Shown: positions 46,346-56,818, numbered from the stretch's first letter. The stretch: 64,000 nucleotides of DNA from Pseudomonas californiensis (GCF_021147775.1 NZ_JAGTPK010000001.1:1-64000); one strand, 5' to 3'. Numbers and translations are program-made. Notes: generated from the letters alone by a model not told the origin.

Positions 46346-47352
46346 CAGCGCAGCACCTCCATATGAACATCCGCTGCGGTGAAGCGTGCGAACGCGGCGT
46401 CCATGTCGCCGCCGGTTATGGCCAGCGTCAGTTGCCCATAAGGCGTGTCTTTGATGCGGTCGATGCGACCGGCCAGGATGCTGTAGTCGACGCCGGTTTC
46501 GCGGGCCACGGTACCGAGCAACGGCGCGTAGGTGGCGTCACCCTGGAACGTCAGACGCACGATGCGGCCTTGTACGTGGGCGAAGTCATCGCGCTGTTCG
46601 TTCTCGTCGACCTGCTCGTCTTCCTGTACGAAGCGCCTGGTGGTCGGGTGCTTCGGGTGCAGGAACACATCAGCGACGTTGCCCTGCTCGACAATCACAC
46701 CAGCGTCCATGACGGCAACCTGATCGCAGACGCGACGAATCACGTCCATCTCGTGAGTGATCAGTACGATGGTCAGTTTCAGCTCACGGTTGATCTCGGC
46801 CAGCAGTTGCAGGACCGACGCCGTGGTCTGCGGGTCCAGTGCGCTGGTGGCTTCGTCGCAGAGCAGAATCTTGGGTTTGGTCGCCAGTGCGCGAGCAATG
46901 CCGACGCGCTGTTTCTGACCGCCCGACAGTTGCGCCGGGTACTTTCTGGCGTGATCGGACAGGCCGACCCGCTCCAGCAGTTCGGCTACGCGCCGGTCGA
47001 TGTCCTTGCGTGACATATCACCGGCCAGGGTCAACGGCATGGCGACGTTGTCAGCCACGGTCTTGGACGCCAGCAGATTGAAGTGCTGGAAGATCATCCC
47101 GACTTGCTGGCGAAAGCGCCGCAAACCGTTGGCGTCGAGCGCGGTGACGTCTTCATCGTCGACCACGATCTGTCCGCCGCTCGGGGTTTCGAGACGGTTG
47201 ATCAGACGCAGCAGCGTACTTTTGCCAGCACCGGAATGACCGATGAGCCCGAACACCTGGCCGTCTTCGACGCGCAGGCTGGTGGGGTGCAGGGCCGGTA
47301 TTTCCTTGCCTGCCACCCGATAGGTTTTGTGGACGTTATGAAACTCGATCAC
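46345..47352 (-). CDS. metN: Methionine ABC transporter ATP-binding protein
   Basis: 335 residues from a GTG at 47352. Walker [10 protein letters not shown], signature [15 protein letters not shown], Walker [14 protein letters not shown] and the H-loop THEMDV, then the C-terminal NIL domain (about 260-335) that senses intracellular methionine and inhibits transport, a feature specific to MetN. First gene of the operon. Confidence 0.96.
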   Translation of the reverse strand: MIEFHNVHKTYRVAGKEIPALHPTSLRVEDGQVFGLIGHSGAGKSTLLRLINRLETPSGGQIVVDDEDVTALDANGLRRFRQQVGMIFQHFNLLASKTVADNVAMPLTLAGDMSRKDIDRRVAELLERVGLSDHARKYPAQLSGGQKQRVGIARALATKPKILLCDEATSALDPQTTASVLQLLAEINRELKLTIVLITHEMDVIRRVCDQVAVMDAGVIVEQGNVADVFLHPKHPTTRRFVQEDEQVDENEQRDDFAHVQGRIVRLTFQGDATYAPLLGTVARETGVDYSILAGRIDRIKDTPYGQLTLAITGGDMDAAFARFTAADVHMEVLR

Positions 47353-47663
47353 GGAGCGAACCTTGTGGGGGCGCGTTAAAAAATCAGCGCAGTGGGCTGG
47401 ATGCCACTTGCTTCGTTACCTCGGCCGGGTTGGGCCGGGCGCGCATTTTAGCCTGTCCGGCCCACAGTGCTTAGCATTTATTTGCTGGATCGCCTGTGGA
47501 ATGGGCATAACGCGACCGTTGGTGCCAAAGGTGGGAAATTAAACGGAACGGCTGTTTTTCAGCCCGGTCACTTCTTGGATACCGTGATTTCCGGCCAAGG
47601 CCTGCGAAGTCGTATTCAGCGAACCCAACTCAATGATTGGGTCGAACATGAGGAATTTTTTTG
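47353..47663. other. Divergent control region of metNIQ and the catalase gene
   Basis: 311 bases without a coding sequence. A hairpin (TGGGCCGGGC with GTCCGGCCCA, 47431-47464) lies in the metN leader; I could not match it to a known S-box or other methionine riboswitch. The plus-strand half should hold the catalase promoter; no clear sigma-70 boxes stand out. Confidence 0.55.
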
Positions 47664-49814
47664 ATGGCTAGCGAGAAAAAACCACCCGTGACCGAAACGC
47701 CCAAAAGCGAGATGGCCGGCACTGATACGCTCGACCGAGGCAACACCAATGCGAAGCTGGATAGCCTTGAGCAGTTCCGCTCGGACGCCACCAGCCAGGC
47801 GCTGCGCACCAATCATGGCGTCAAGATTGCCGACAACCAGAACACCCTCAAAGTAGGCAGCCGTGGCCCGTCGCTGCTCGAAGATTTCATCATGCGTGAA
47901 AAAATCACGCACTTTGACCATGAGCGTATCCCGGAGCGTATCGTCCACGCCCGCGGCACCGCAGCGCATGGCTATTTCCAGACTTATGAGAACCACAGCG
48001 CGCTGAGCAAGGCGGGTTTCCTGCGTGATCCGGGGCACAAGACGCCGGTTTTCGTGCGTTTTTCCACCGTGCAGGGCCCGCGTGGCTCGGGTGATACCGT
48101 GCGTGACGTGCGCGGCTTTGCGGTCAAGTTCTACACCGACGAAGGCAACTTCGACCTGGTGGGCAACAACATGCCGATCTTTTTCATCCAGGATGCGATC
48201 AAGTTTCCAGATTTCGTCCATGCCGTGAAACCCGAGCCGCACAATGAAATCCCTACCGGCGGTTCGGCCCACGATACGTTCTGGGACTTTGTATCGCTGG
48301 TGCCTGAGTCCGCGCACATGGTGCTGTGGACCATGTCCGACCGCGCCATCCCGAAAAGCCTGCGCACCATGCAAGGCTTCGGGATTCATACCTTCCGCCT
48401 GATCAACACCGAAGGTAAGTCCAGCTTCGTCAAGTTCCACTGGAAACCCAAATACGGCGTGTGCTCGCTGGTCTGGGATGAAGCGCAGAAGCTCGCGGGC
48501 AAAGACACTGATTTCCATCGCCGCGATCTGTGGGAGTCCATCGAGATGGGCGACTACCCGGAATGGGAGCTGGGCGTGCAGATCGTCGCCGAGGAAGACG
48601 AGCACAAGTTCGACTTCGATCTGCTCGACCCGACCAAGATTATCCCGGAAGAACTGGTCCCGGTGACGCCGCTGGGCAAGATGGTGCTCAACCGCAACCC
48701 GGACAATTACTTCGCCGAGACCGAGCAGGTCGCGTTCTGCCCAGGCCACATCGTGCCGGGTATCGACTTCTCCAACGACCCGCTGCTGCAAGGCCGTCTG
48801 TTTTCCTATACGGACACGCAGATCAGCCGCCTGGGTGGGCCGAACTTTCACGAGATCCCGATCAATCGTCCGATCGCGCCCAACCATAACGGCCAGCGTG
48901 ATGCGCAACACCGCACCACCATCGACAAGGGTCGCGCCTCCTACGAGCCGAACTCCATCGATGGCGGCTGGCCGAAAGAAACCCCGGCAGGTCCGCAGGA
49001 TGGCGGCTTCGAGACGTACCCTGAGCGTGTCGAAGCGCACAAGGTTCGTGAGCGCAGTGAGTCGTTCGGCGACCATTTCTCGCAGGCGACCCTGTTCTTC
49101 CAGAGCATGAGCCACCACGAGAAAGAACACATCATCGCGGCGTACAGCTTCGAGTTGGGCAAGGTCGATCGCGAGTACATTCGCGCCCGTCAGGTCAACG
49201 AGATCCTGGCCAACATCGATCTTGAACTGGCCAAGCGAGTGGCTGAAAACCTCGGCTTGCCAGCCCCGACAGCCGGAACCGTGCCAGCGCGCAAGACATC
49301 GGTCAAAGAGTCGCCAGCGCTCAGCCAGGTCAATCTGCTGTCCGGTGATATTGCATCGCGCAAGGTGGCGATTCTGGTTGCCAACGGTGTGGACGGCAAA
49401 GCGGTCGAGGTGATGAAAGCCGCGCTGCAAGCCAAAGGCGCACATGCCAAGGTACTCGGCCCGACTTCTGCACCGGTCAAAACAGCTGATGGCAAAAGCC
49501 TGCCAGTGGACGCTTCAGCCGAGGGCCTGCCTTCGGTGGCGTTCGACGCGGTATTCGTACCAGGCGGCGCTGCTTCGGTGAAAGCGTTGAGCGGCGATGG
49601 TGTGGCATTGCACTTCATTCTGGAAGCCTACAAGCACCTCAAGGCTATCTCCCTTGCCGGTGAAGCCAAGGAGCTGTTGAGCTTGCTGAAGCTGGACGAG
49701 GACGCCGGGTTGCTGACTGTTTCCGATGAGAAATCATTCGAAGCGTTCTTCAAGGCCATCTCGCAGCACCGGGTCTGGGACCGCGAGCCCAAGGCCAAGG
49801 CCGTACCGGCTTGA
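47664..49814 (+). CDS. katE: Large-subunit catalase (HPII/KatE type)
   Basis: Decomposes hydrogen peroxide; cytosolic homotetramer. The ATG at 47664 (AGGAA upstream) gives 716 residues. Catalytic His95 ([13 protein letters not shown]), the distal Asn in the NNMPIFF segment, and the haem-ligand Tyr in RLFSYTDTQ are all present, so the haem domain is complete (about 45-550). A C-terminal flavodoxin/glutamine amidotransferase-like domain (about 570-716) marks the clade 2 large catalases. Expression in stationary phase is usual for this type, but not visible here. Confidence 0.95.
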   Translation: MASEKKPPVTETPKSEMAGTDTLDRGNTNAKLDSLEQFRSDATSQALRTNHGVKIADNQNTLKVGSRGPSLLEDFIMREKITHFDHERIPERIVHARGTAAHGYFQTYENHSALSKAGFLRDPGHKTPVFVRFSTVQGPRGSGDTVRDVRGFAVKFYTDEGNFDLVGNNMPIFFIQDAIKFPDFVHAVKPEPHNEIPTGGSAHDTFWDFVSLVPESAHMVLWTMSDRAIPKSLRTMQGFGIHTFRLINTEGKSSFVKFHWKPKYGVCSLVWDEAQKLAGKDTDFHRRDLWESIEMGDYPEWELGVQIVAEEDEHKFDFDLLDPTKIIPEELVPVTPLGKMVLNRNPDNYFAETEQVAFCPGHIVPGIDFSNDPLLQGRLFSYTDTQISRLGGPNFHEIPINRPIAPNHNGQRDAQHRTTIDKGRASYEPNSIDGGWPKETPAGPQDGGFETYPERVEAHKVRERSESFGDHFSQATLFFQSMSHHEKEHIIAAYSFELGKVDREYIRARQVNEILANIDLELAKRVAENLGLPAPTAGTVPARKTSVKESPALSQVNLLSGDIASRKVAILVANGVDGKAVEVMKAALQAKGAHAKVLGPTSAPVKTADGKSLPVDASAEGLPSVAFDAVFVPGGAASVKALSGDGVALHFILEAYKHLKAISLAGEAKELLSLLKLDEDAGLLTVSDEKSFEAFFKAISQHRVWDREPKAKAVPA

Positions 49815-49836
49815 TGCACCGCGTTTAAACTGCTGT

Positions 49837-49875
49837 AAAAAAGGCCCGCAAACTTTCTGTTTGCGGGCCTTTTCG
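49837..49875. terminator. Bidirectional terminator after the catalase gene
   Basis: AAAAAAGGCCCGCAAAC, a five-base loop and GTTTGCGGGCCTTTT form a perfect strong stem with A/T tails on both sides. It lies between the convergent catalase and Lrp-type genes. Confidence 0.88.
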
Positions 49876-49946
49876 CATGTGCAGGCATGGCTTTGTCGGG
49901 GGCAGCGTCCGGTTCGGGGCTGGCTTCAATTCAACATGGCGATCAG

Positions 49947-50417
49947 TCAGCGCAGCAATGGCAGGCTGGTTGTGGATTTTATTTCCGACAGCGCGACGGT
50001 CGAATTCACTTCCTGAATCCCGGGCACCAGCGACAGCTTTTCAAAAAAGAACCGCTCATACGCTTCGATGTCGGGCGTCACGATACGCAGCAGAAAATCC
50101 ACTGAGCCCATCAGGACGTAGCACTCCAGCACCTCGGGAAAGCCTCGAATCGAATCCGTGAATTCGGTGAAGTTGGAGCGCCCATGCGCGTTGAGTTTTA
50201 CCTCGGCAAAAATCTGCGTGTTGAGCCCGATCTTCTTGCGATCCAGCAGCGAAACCTGACGCCGGATGACGCCCTCGTCCTTGAGCCGTTGAATGCGGCG
50301 CCAGCAGGGCGACTGCGACAAGCCGACCTGTTCGGCAATCTGCGCGCTGGAGAGCGAGGCGTCCTCCTGCAGCAGAGCCAGGATTTTACGATCGTAAACA
50401 TCCAGGTCGATTTGCAT
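49947..50417 (-). CDS. Lrp/AsnC-family transcriptional regulator
   Basis: 156 residues: N-terminal winged HTH (about 1-60, DRKILALLQEDASLSSAQIAEQVGLSQSPCWRRIQRL) and a C-terminal RAM/ACT effector domain. It resembles the PutR/BkdR/Lrp type. Divergent from the small ACT-like gene at 50544, which it probably controls. Confidence 0.93.
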   Translation of the reverse strand: MQIDLDVYDRKILALLQEDASLSSAQIAEQVGLSQSPCWRRIQRLKDEGVIRRQVSLLDRKKIGLNTQIFAEVKLNAHGRSNFTEFTDSIRGFPEVLECYVLMGSVDFLLRIVTPDIEAYERFFFEKLSLVPGIQEVNSTVALSEIKSTTSLPLLR

Positions 50418-50543
50418 TATCTATTCCCATTAAGTTCGGTTGGCGCATAATCAAGTCGTACAGAGCTTAATTCAACTGATCATGGACCAGAAATTTCTTT
50501 TTGTGCGTGCAAGAATTTCTCCCAATCCCAAGGAGATGCCTGC

Positions 50544-50891
50544 ATGCCGAATCTCGAAGCCGTTACCGTCGTCGCCCACCGTCCGGACCACTGGTCGGCC
50601 AATAACAGCCTGTGCTGCGCGCGCTATCAGATCCTCGCCGAGGCCGAGCCTGCCCTGCTGTGTCAGGTCCTCAACCTGTTTGCGATGCAATACCTGGTGC
50701 CCTCTCAAGTCAGTGCCGTGCAGCGCGACGGGCTACTGAGCATTGATGTTCAGGTGGATAAACTGAGCTGGCATCGCGCCCAGGTGGTGGGTGAAAAAAT
50801 GCGCAACCTGATCGACGTCTGCTCGGTGCAACTCGATGAAGTCGACCGGCACGAGCCGGCTCAAACGCACGTTGCCCTTGCCGCTGGGTAA
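50544..50891 (+). CDS. Small ACT-domain-like protein
   Basis: 115 residues, MPNLEAVTVVAHRPDHWSAN at the start, with no signal peptide. The middle (LLCQVLNLFAMQYLVPSQVSAVQRDG...LSIDVQVDKLSWHRAQVVGEKMRNLIDVCSVQL) has the length and spacing of an ACT domain, as in acetolactate synthase small subunits. No catalytic domain is attached. It may be a free-standing amino-acid sensor paired with the divergent Lrp-type regulator. Function unknown. Confidence 0.65.
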   Translation: MPNLEAVTVVAHRPDHWSANNSLCCARYQILAEAEPALLCQVLNLFAMQYLVPSQVSAVQRDGLLSIDVQVDKLSWHRAQVVGEKMRNLIDVCSVQLDEVDRHEPAQTHVALAAG

Positions 50892-51001
50892 TTGCATTGA
50901 GCTGCGGCTGAAATTCCTGGTCGCATAGAGAGAGCAACGCTGTCAGGCTTGAGGGCTACGCTTGCTCACTATTCGATGATGAATTGCCTCAAGGAGCGCG
51001 C

Positions 51002-52786
51002 ATGGCAGCCCTGGCCCCCTCTTCTCAGGATCGCTGGCTCGATCTGAACGACGTTTTGCGTGATTTGGTCGCTCAGGGCCTTCTCGGTCAGGACGACGCC
51101 GAAACAGCGGTCGCACAGCGCCGCAGCGCAGCCAATATTCAGCTGCATCCGCTGGAGTTTCTGGCGTCTCAACAGTTCGATGACTTGAAACGTCCCGGCA
51201 AAAAGCTTGATCTGGAAACACTGACAGCGTGGCTTGCGAATGCATGTGGCCAGCCTTACATGCGTATCGATCCGCTCAAGATCAACGTGGCAGCGGTCAT
51301 GCCACTGATGTCCTATGCGTTTGCCCAGCGTCACAAGATCCTCGCGGTGGCCGTTGACCGGGAAACCGTGACGATTGCCAGCGCGCAGCCGTACGTGCGC
51401 TCGTGGGAGGCCGATCTGGCGCATGTGCTGAAGCTGCAGATCAAGCGCGTGGTCGCCAACCCGGCTGATATCCAGCGCATGGCCGTGGAGTTTTTCAGGC
51501 TGGCGAAGTCGGTCAGCGGCGCCAGTTCCACTGAGCAGAAAATGAGCAACATGGGCAACTTCGAACAGTTGCTCAAGCTCGGCGCCAGTGACCAGGAGCC
51601 AGACGCCAATGATGCTCATATCGTCAATATCGTCGACTGGCTGTTCCAGTACGCCTTCCAGCAGCGCGCCAGTGACATTCACATCGAACCTCGCCGTGAA
51701 CAGGGTACGGTTCGCTTTCGTATCGATGGCGTGCTGCACAACGTTTATCAATTTCCGGCGCAGGTGGTGATGGCGATTGTCAGTCGCCTCAAGAGCCTTG
51801 GCCGCATGAACGTGGCTGAAAAGCGCAAGCCACAGGACGGCAGGGTCAAGACCACCACGCCCGAAGGCGGCGAAGTGGAGCTGCGTCTGTCGACACTGCC
51901 CACGGCCTTCGGCGAAAAACTGGTCATGCGGATTTTCGACCCCGAGGTGCTGCTCAAGGATTTCGATCAGTTGGGCTTTTCCACTGATGATCTGCGCCGC
52001 TGGCAGGAAATGACCCGGCAACCGAATGGAATAATTCTGGTGACCGGTCCAACCGGGTCAGGCAAAACCACGTCTCTTTACACAACTCTGAAAAAGCTGG
52101 CGACGTCAGAGGTCAATCTCTGCACCATCGAAGACCCTATCGAAATGGTCGAGCCTGCCTTCAACCAGATGCAGGTGCAGCACAATATCGACCTGACCTT
52201 CGCCAGCGGTGTACGCGCCCTGATGCGTCAGGACCCGGACATCATCATGATCGGAGAAATCCGTGATCTGGAGACAGCCGAGATGGCTATCCAGGCGGCA
52301 TTGACCGGTCACTTGGTGCTTTCGACGCTGCACACCAACGACGCGCCCAGTGCCATCAGCCGGATGCTTGAACTGGGCGTGCCGCATTATCTGCTCAAGG
52401 CGACGATTCTCGGCGTCATGGCGCAGCGCCTCGTGCGGACTCTGTGTCCGCACTGCAAGGCCCCGATCACGCTGAATGAGACCGACTGGCAGACCCTGAC
52501 CCGACCATGGCAGGCCCCTGTTCCGTCCGGCGCACATCAGGCGGTAGGGTGCGTGGAGTGTCGCGAAACCGGCTATCGAGGCCGTGCGGGGGTGTATGAA
52601 ATCATGATGATGACTGACAGTGTCAAAGCGTTGATCAGCTCAGATCTGGATCTGACGGCCATGCGAAGACAGGCGTTCAAGGAAGGCATGCGCAGCTTGC
52701 GGCTGTCGGGTGCTCAAAAAGTCTCGGCAGGGCTGACTACACTGGAAGAAGTGCTGCGCGTGACGCCACAGAGTGAGCAGCGCTGA
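51002..52786 (+). CDS. GspE/PilB-family secretion ATPase
   Basis: 594 residues from the ATG at 51002 (AAGGAG five bases upstream). N-terminal T2SSE_N-type domain (about 30-180), then the ATPase core: Walker A GPTGSGKT at 349-356, Asp box, Walker B (DPDIIMIGEIRD), His box (LSTLHTND) and a zinc-type tetracysteine (Cys482/485, Cys517/520). These are the features of type II secretion GspE or type IV pilus PilB ATPases. No pilin, platform or secretin gene is nearby, so its machine is unknown. Confidence 0.88.
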   Translation: MAALAPSSQDRWLDLNDVLRDLVAQGLLGQDDAETAVAQRRSAANIQLHPLEFLASQQFDDLKRPGKKLDLETLTAWLANACGQPYMRIDPLKINVAAVMPLMSYAFAQRHKILAVAVDRETVTIASAQPYVRSWEADLAHVLKLQIKRVVANPADIQRMAVEFFRLAKSVSGASSTEQKMSNMGNFEQLLKLGASDQEPDANDAHIVNIVDWLFQYAFQQRASDIHIEPRREQGTVRFRIDGVLHNVYQFPAQVVMAIVSRLKSLGRMNVAEKRKPQDGRVKTTTPEGGEVELRLSTLPTAFGEKLVMRIFDPEVLLKDFDQLGFSTDDLRRWQEMTRQPNGIILVTGPTGSGKTTSLYTTLKKLATSEVNLCTIEDPIEMVEPAFNQMQVQHNIDLTFASGVRALMRQDPDIIMIGEIRDLETAEMAIQAALTGHLVLSTLHTNDAPSAISRMLELGVPHYLLKATILGVMAQRLVRTLCPHCKAPITLNETDWQTLTRPWQAPVPSGAHQAVGCVECRETGYRGRAGVYEIMMMTDSVKALISSDLDLTAMRRQAFKEGMRSLRLSGAQKVSAGLTTLEEVLRVTPQSEQR

Positions 52787-52948
52787 ACACGGCTGCACGT
52801 AACCTCGCATCGAGCTTTGGGTGCAGAAACAGCACCCTTGTCGAGGGTACGGCGGCTTAAGTGAACACAGCGGTACAGATTGAATTGAACTAGTTAGCGA
52901 CTCTGGCTATCCAACCCCTCAGAACAACCACAGTTGGAGTACCTCACC

Positions 52949-53269
52949 ATGCGTCTCAAGTTCGCTGTAGCCACGTTAGCCTTGCTGTCTCTCCCAGTTG
53001 GTTCAGCGATGGCTGACAGTTTCTGGCGTAACGTGATTTCCTCGGGTGCCACCACCGGCTCGACCTATCTGACTTTCAAGGACCACAAACTGATCGTCGC
53101 AGCGCAGGATGACGCCAGCAGTTTCGTCGCCAGTAACGGTGACATTCGTGGGCCATTCCTTGACGCGGCCATCCAGCAAGTGCGCAATGACAACCCAAGT
53201 TTGAAAGCCTCTGACATGGAGTTGGCGAACGCGATCCTGGACAAGAACCTGGTCGCAGAAAACCAATAA
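52949..53269 (+). CDS. DUF2388 family exported protein
   Basis: 106 residues from the ATG at 52949 with TTGGAG upstream; signal peptide (about 1-22, ending SAMA-D). The mature protein (SFWRNVISSGATTGSTYLTF...) matches the DUF2388 family, common in Pseudomonas and of unknown function. Its terminator at 53281 is shared with the convergent gcvH. Confidence 0.82.
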   Translation: MRLKFAVATLALLSLPVGSAMADSFWRNVISSGATTGSTYLTFKDHKLIVAAQDDASSFVASNGDIRGPFLDAAIQQVRNDNPSLKASDMELANAILDKNLVAENQ

Positions 53270-53280
53270 GTCACGCTCAT

Positions 53281-53312
53281 AAAAAATGCCGCTCGATTGA
53301 GCGGCATTTTTT
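53281..53312. terminator. Bidirectional terminator between the DUF2388 gene and gcvH
   Basis: AAAAAATGCCGCTC-GATT-GAGCGGCATTTTTT, a 14-bp perfect stem with a T-run on either strand. Confidence 0.9.
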
Positions 53313-53322
53313 TGCCTGTCGG

Positions 53323-53709
53323 TTATTCGCCGATGGCGCTTTTGTAACCGGCAGCGTCCAGCAGTTTTGCCACATCGCTATCTGCATTGCTTGCCTTGAG
53401 CTTGAAGATCCACGCGCTGTAAGGCTCGCTGTTGAGCGTTTCAGGCGCGTCACCCAGTGCTTCATTGACAGCAAACACTTCGCCCGCAACGGGCGAGTAG
53501 ATGTCAGAGGCAGCCTTGACCGACTCGACGACGCCAGCGGCATCACCGGCTGCGAACACTTTGCCGATTTCCGGCAGCTCAACGAATACCACGTCGCCCA
53601 GTGCTTCTTGCGCATGATCCGAGATGCCGACGGTTACTGTGCCATCCGATTCCAGACGTGCCCATTCATGGCTTTCGGCGAAACGCAGTTCGGCGGGAAT
53701 ATTGCTCAT
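53323..53709 (-). CDS. gcvH: Glycine cleavage system H protein
   Basis: Lipoylated shuttle of the glycine cleavage system. 128 residues; the lipoyl lysine is in [15 protein letters not shown]. Lies 46 bases after gcvT. The expected gcvP gene does not follow; the next sequence is the terminator and the DUF2388 gene, so the P protein must be encoded elsewhere. Confidence 0.97.
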   Translation of the reverse strand: MSNIPAELRFAESHEWARLESDGTVTVGISDHAQEALGDVVFVELPEIGKVFAAGDAAGVVESVKAASDIYSPVAGEVFAVNEALGDAPETLNSEPYSAWIFKLKASNADSDVAKLLDAAGYKSAIGE

Positions 53710-53755
53710 TTAGTCATCCTCAACATCGGGTCAGCGGAAAACCCGCCGGATTAAG

Positions 53756-54838
53756 TTAGATCAGGGTCTTGCCGTGACGCACAAACGCGGGTTGTACCAC
53801 CCGCACCGGGTACCACTTGCCACGGATTTCAACCTCTGCCCGGTCGGCTGTTGCCATTGGAACGCGCGCCAGAGCGATTGACTTGCTCAGCGTAGGAGAG
53901 AAGCTACCACTGGTGATCTCTCCTTCGCCAATTTCTGCGACCCGTACCACTTGATGAGCCCGCAGTACGCCGCGCTCTTCAAGCACCAGCCCGACCAGTT
54001 TCGAGGCAACGCCTTCGGATTTTTCGCCCTGAAGCGCTTCACGACCGATAAAATCGCGCTCTACGGGTTCCCACGCAATGCTCCAGGCCATATTGGAGAC
54101 CAGCGGCGTTACCTGTTCGCCAATGTCCTGGCCATACAGATTCATGCCTGCTTCCAGTCGCAACGTATCGCGGGCCCCCAGACCGATTGGCGAAATACCT
54201 GCGCCGACCAGATCGTTGAAAAAGCCTGGTGCCTGTTCGGCAGGCAGCATGATCTCCAGACCGTCCTCGCCGGTGTAGCCGGTGCGTGCAATAAACCAGT
54301 CGGCGTTGTCCAGGCCTTCAAACGGCTTGAGCTGGCGTATGAGCTCGGCACGGTCGTTGCTGACCAGCTCAGCTATCTTGCTTCTGGCCTTGGGCCCTTG
54401 AATTGCCAGCATGGCCATTTCGCTGCGCTCGATCAATTGCACGTCGAAGCCAGCCAGTTGGGACTGCATCCAGGCGAGGTCCTTGGTGCCGGTCGCCGCG
54501 TTGACCACCAGCCGATAGCCGCTGCTGGTGAGGTAGACGATCATGTCGTCGATGATTCGGCCCTGGGTATCGAGCATGGCGCTGTACAGCGCACGGCCCG
54601 GGGTTTTGAGGCGGTCGACATCGTTTGCCAGCAGGTAACGCAGCCAGCTCTTGGCCTGACTGCCAACCACATCGATCACGTTCATGTGGGAGACATCGAA
54701 GACTCCACAATCGCGGCGCACCTGGTGGTGCTCCTCGACCTGCGATCCGTAATGCAACGGCATGTCCCAGCCACTGAAGTCGACCATTTTCGCACCCAGG
54801 GCGAGGTGCAGGTCATACAGGGGGGTGCGCTGTCCCAT
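53756..54838 (-). CDS. gcvT: Aminomethyltransferase (glycine cleavage T protein)
   Basis: Transfers the methylene group from H protein-bound aminomethyl to tetrahydrofolate, releasing ammonia. 360 residues, standard, with the conserved LxxDMPLHYGSQVEEHHQVRRDCGVFDVSHM block at the N-terminus and the catalytic Asp region. GGAGAAACCC lies at its start. I looked in the 154-base leader for a glycine riboswitch and saw none. Confidence 0.97.
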   Translation of the reverse strand: MGQRTPLYDLHLALGAKMVDFSGWDMPLHYGSQVEEHHQVRRDCGVFDVSHMNVIDVVGSQAKSWLRYLLANDVDRLKTPGRALYSAMLDTQGRIIDDMIVYLTSSGYRLVVNAATGTKDLAWMQSQLAGFDVQLIERSEMAMLAIQGPKARSKIAELVSNDRAELIRQLKPFEGLDNADWFIARTGYTGEDGLEIMLPAEQAPGFFNDLVGAGISPIGLGARDTLRLEAGMNLYGQDIGEQVTPLVSNMAWSIAWEPVERDFIGREALQGEKSEGVASKLVGLVLEERGVLRAHQVVRVAEIGEGEITSGSFSPTLSKSIALARVPMATADRAEVEIRGKWYPVRVVQPAFVRHGKTLI

Positions 54839-54992
54839 GGGTTTCTCCTTCCGGGCGTGGCGAAGGTGCGCGCAGGGACATCACGGCAAGCCCCCAATAA
54901 ACCGGGGTTTGAAGCACATGACAGCTGGACGAATGATCTGACAGACCGCACCAATTGCGGCGCATTGTAGCCGCAAGGTGAGAGCCCCGCAC

Positions 54993-56609
54993 CTAGCCAA
55001 TCTGCCGGGCTGAACGCCGAATCAGCCCAATGACAGGCAGTAATCCTACAAGTACGAGGGTCAATGCAGGCAAAGCAGCTCGCGCCCATTCCCCTTCACT
55101 GGTCATTTCGAAAATGCGCACAGCCAGCGTATCCCAGCCAAATGGGCGCATCAGCAGCGTGGCAGGCATTTCCTTGAGCACATCCACGAACACCAATAGC
55201 GCGGCGCTCAGGGCGCCCGGAACCAGCAGCGGGAGATACACGTTGAGAAACAACTTAGGCCCGCTGACACCCAGACTGCGAGCCGCCTCTGGCAGTGAGG
55301 GGCGAATGCGCGACAGGCTGTTTTCCAGCGGCCCGAACGCTACGGCGATGAAGCGCACCAGATAAGCCAGCAGCAGTGCGGACAGACTGCCCAGCAGCAA
55401 CGGCTTGCCCGCGCCACCCAGCCAGCCGGACAGCGGAATTACCCATTCACGGTCCAGATAACTGAACGCCAGCATGATCGACACCGCCAGCACCGAACCC
55501 GGCAACGCGTAGCCGAGGTTGGCGAGGCTGACGCCGGAGCGGATCGCAGGCGTCGGTGCCATGCGGCGAGCGAACGCCAGAATCAACGCCACGCTGACAG
55601 TGATCATCGCTGCCATGCCGCCGAGATAAAGGGTATGCAGAATCAGGCCGGTGTAGCGTTCGTCCAGGTCGAACCGTCCGCGCTGCCAGACCCAGACAAC
55701 CAGTTGCAGGATCGGGACTACAAATGCGCAGAGAAACACCAGGCCACACCACATCGTGGCTGCAAGCGCCTTGATGCCGCGCAGGTGGTAAAGCGCACTG
55801 CCGCGTGGGCGCTCGTTGGTCGGACGGCTTGCACCGCGGGCACGGCGTTCGCCGTACAGCAGGATCAGCACAGCGAGCAATAACAGGCTTGCCAGTTGTG
55901 CTGCGCTGGAGAGGCTGAAGAACCCGTACCAGGTCTTGTAGATGGCCGTGGTGAAGGTATCGAAGTTGAACACTGACACGGCGCCGAAATCCGCCAGCGT
56001 TTCCATCAAGGCCAGCGCCACACCGGCGCCAATGGCGGGCCGCGCCATGGGCAGCGCTACTCGCCAGAAGGCTTGCAGAGGCGTTTGCCCCAGCACGCGT
56101 GCCGCTTCCATCAGGCCTTTGCCTTGCGCGAGGAACGCGTTACGGGCCAACAGGTAAACGTAGGGGTAGAAGACCAGCACCAGCACAATGATCACGCCGC
56201 CCGTGGATCGCACACGCGGCAGGCGCATGCCGTTGCCGAACCATTCACGCATCAGGGTTTGCACCGGACCGGAGAAGTCCAGCAGCCCGACGAAGACAAA
56301 GGCCAGCACGTACGCCGGGATCGCGAAGGGCAGCATCAATGCCCAATCCAGCCAGCGCCGACCGGGGAACTCACACAAGCTGGTCAGCCAGGCCAGACTC
56401 ACCCCCAGCAGCGTAACGCCAACACCGACACCGACTACCAGAATCAGTGTATTGCTCAGCAGGCGGGTCATTTGGGTTTCGAGCAGGTGAGACCAGATCT
56501 GATGATCAATGGTCTCCCACGAAAGCAGCAGAACGCTCAGTGGCAACAATACCAACGCAGCAATGGCGAAAACCAGGAAGTACCAGCGGCGTTGGACAGG
56601 ATGTGCCAA
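54993..56609 (-). CDS. Iron(III) ABC transporter permease, FbpB/SfuB type
   Basis: 538 residues, a fused two-lobe permease with about 12 transmembrane segments; each lobe has an EAA loop (EAARVLGQTPLQAFWRVALP and EAARSLGVSGPKLFLNVYLP). The start is a TTG at 56609 with a weak ribosome site; the true start may be slightly later. Downstream partner of the iron-binding protein gene at 56863, separated by 253 bases that include REP-type repeats. No ATPase gene is adjacent. Confidence 0.9.
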   Translation of the reverse strand: MAHPVQRRWYFLVFAIAALVLLPLSVLLLSWETIDHQIWSHLLETQMTRLLSNTLILVVGVGVGVTLLGVSLAWLTSLCEFPGRRWLDWALMLPFAIPAYVLAFVFVGLLDFSGPVQTLMREWFGNGMRLPRVRSTGGVIIVLVLVFYPYVYLLARNAFLAQGKGLMEAARVLGQTPLQAFWRVALPMARPAIGAGVALALMETLADFGAVSVFNFDTFTTAIYKTWYGFFSLSSAAQLASLLLLAVLILLYGERRARGASRPTNERPRGSALYHLRGIKALAATMWCGLVFLCAFVVPILQLVVWVWQRGRFDLDERYTGLILHTLYLGGMAAMITVSVALILAFARRMAPTPAIRSGVSLANLGYALPGSVLAVSIMLAFSYLDREWVIPLSGWLGGAGKPLLLGSLSALLLAYLVRFIAVAFGPLENSLSRIRPSLPEAARSLGVSGPKLFLNVYLPLLVPGALSAALLVFVDVLKEMPATLLMRPFGWDTLAVRIFEMTSEGEWARAALPALTLVLVGLLPVIGLIRRSARQIG

Positions 56610-56721
56610 GAGAATCTCTTAATGTCTGATGAGGGCGGGAAGAGTTTATACGCTGAAGCCCGTCCAGTGGCTGCGCAAAGGCTGGCTGTGAAGCGATGTA
56701 TCCTCTGTGGATGTACCGGCC

Positions 56722-56818
56722 TCTTCGCCAGCAAGCTGACTCGGATTCACCTCAGATCATGGGAGCCTCAGCAAGCTGACTCCTGCGATACCTCGTGGAG
56801 CGAGCTTGCTTGCGAAGG
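56722..56818. repeat. Degenerate REP-type repeat cluster
   Basis: CAGCAAGCTGACTC appears twice (56729 and 56769), once after TTCGC and once after GGGAGCCT, followed by GTGGAGCGAGCTTGCTTGCGAA (56795). These resemble the REP palindromes at 20812. They lie in the gap between the iron-binding protein gene and the permease gene. Confidence 0.65.

Noticed and set aside
47353..47663. Possible SAM riboswitch before metN
   Set aside because: Only a single GC-rich hairpin is seen; no S-box or SAM-II core.
47616..49445. 609-residue open frame on the minus strand across the catalase gene
   Set aside because: Antisense shadow of katE with low-quality, Arg/His-rich protein and no start signals.
54839..54992. 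Possible glycine riboswitch before gcvT
   Set aside because: I looked for the paired glycine aptamer core and the tandem layout; neither is recognisable in the leader.
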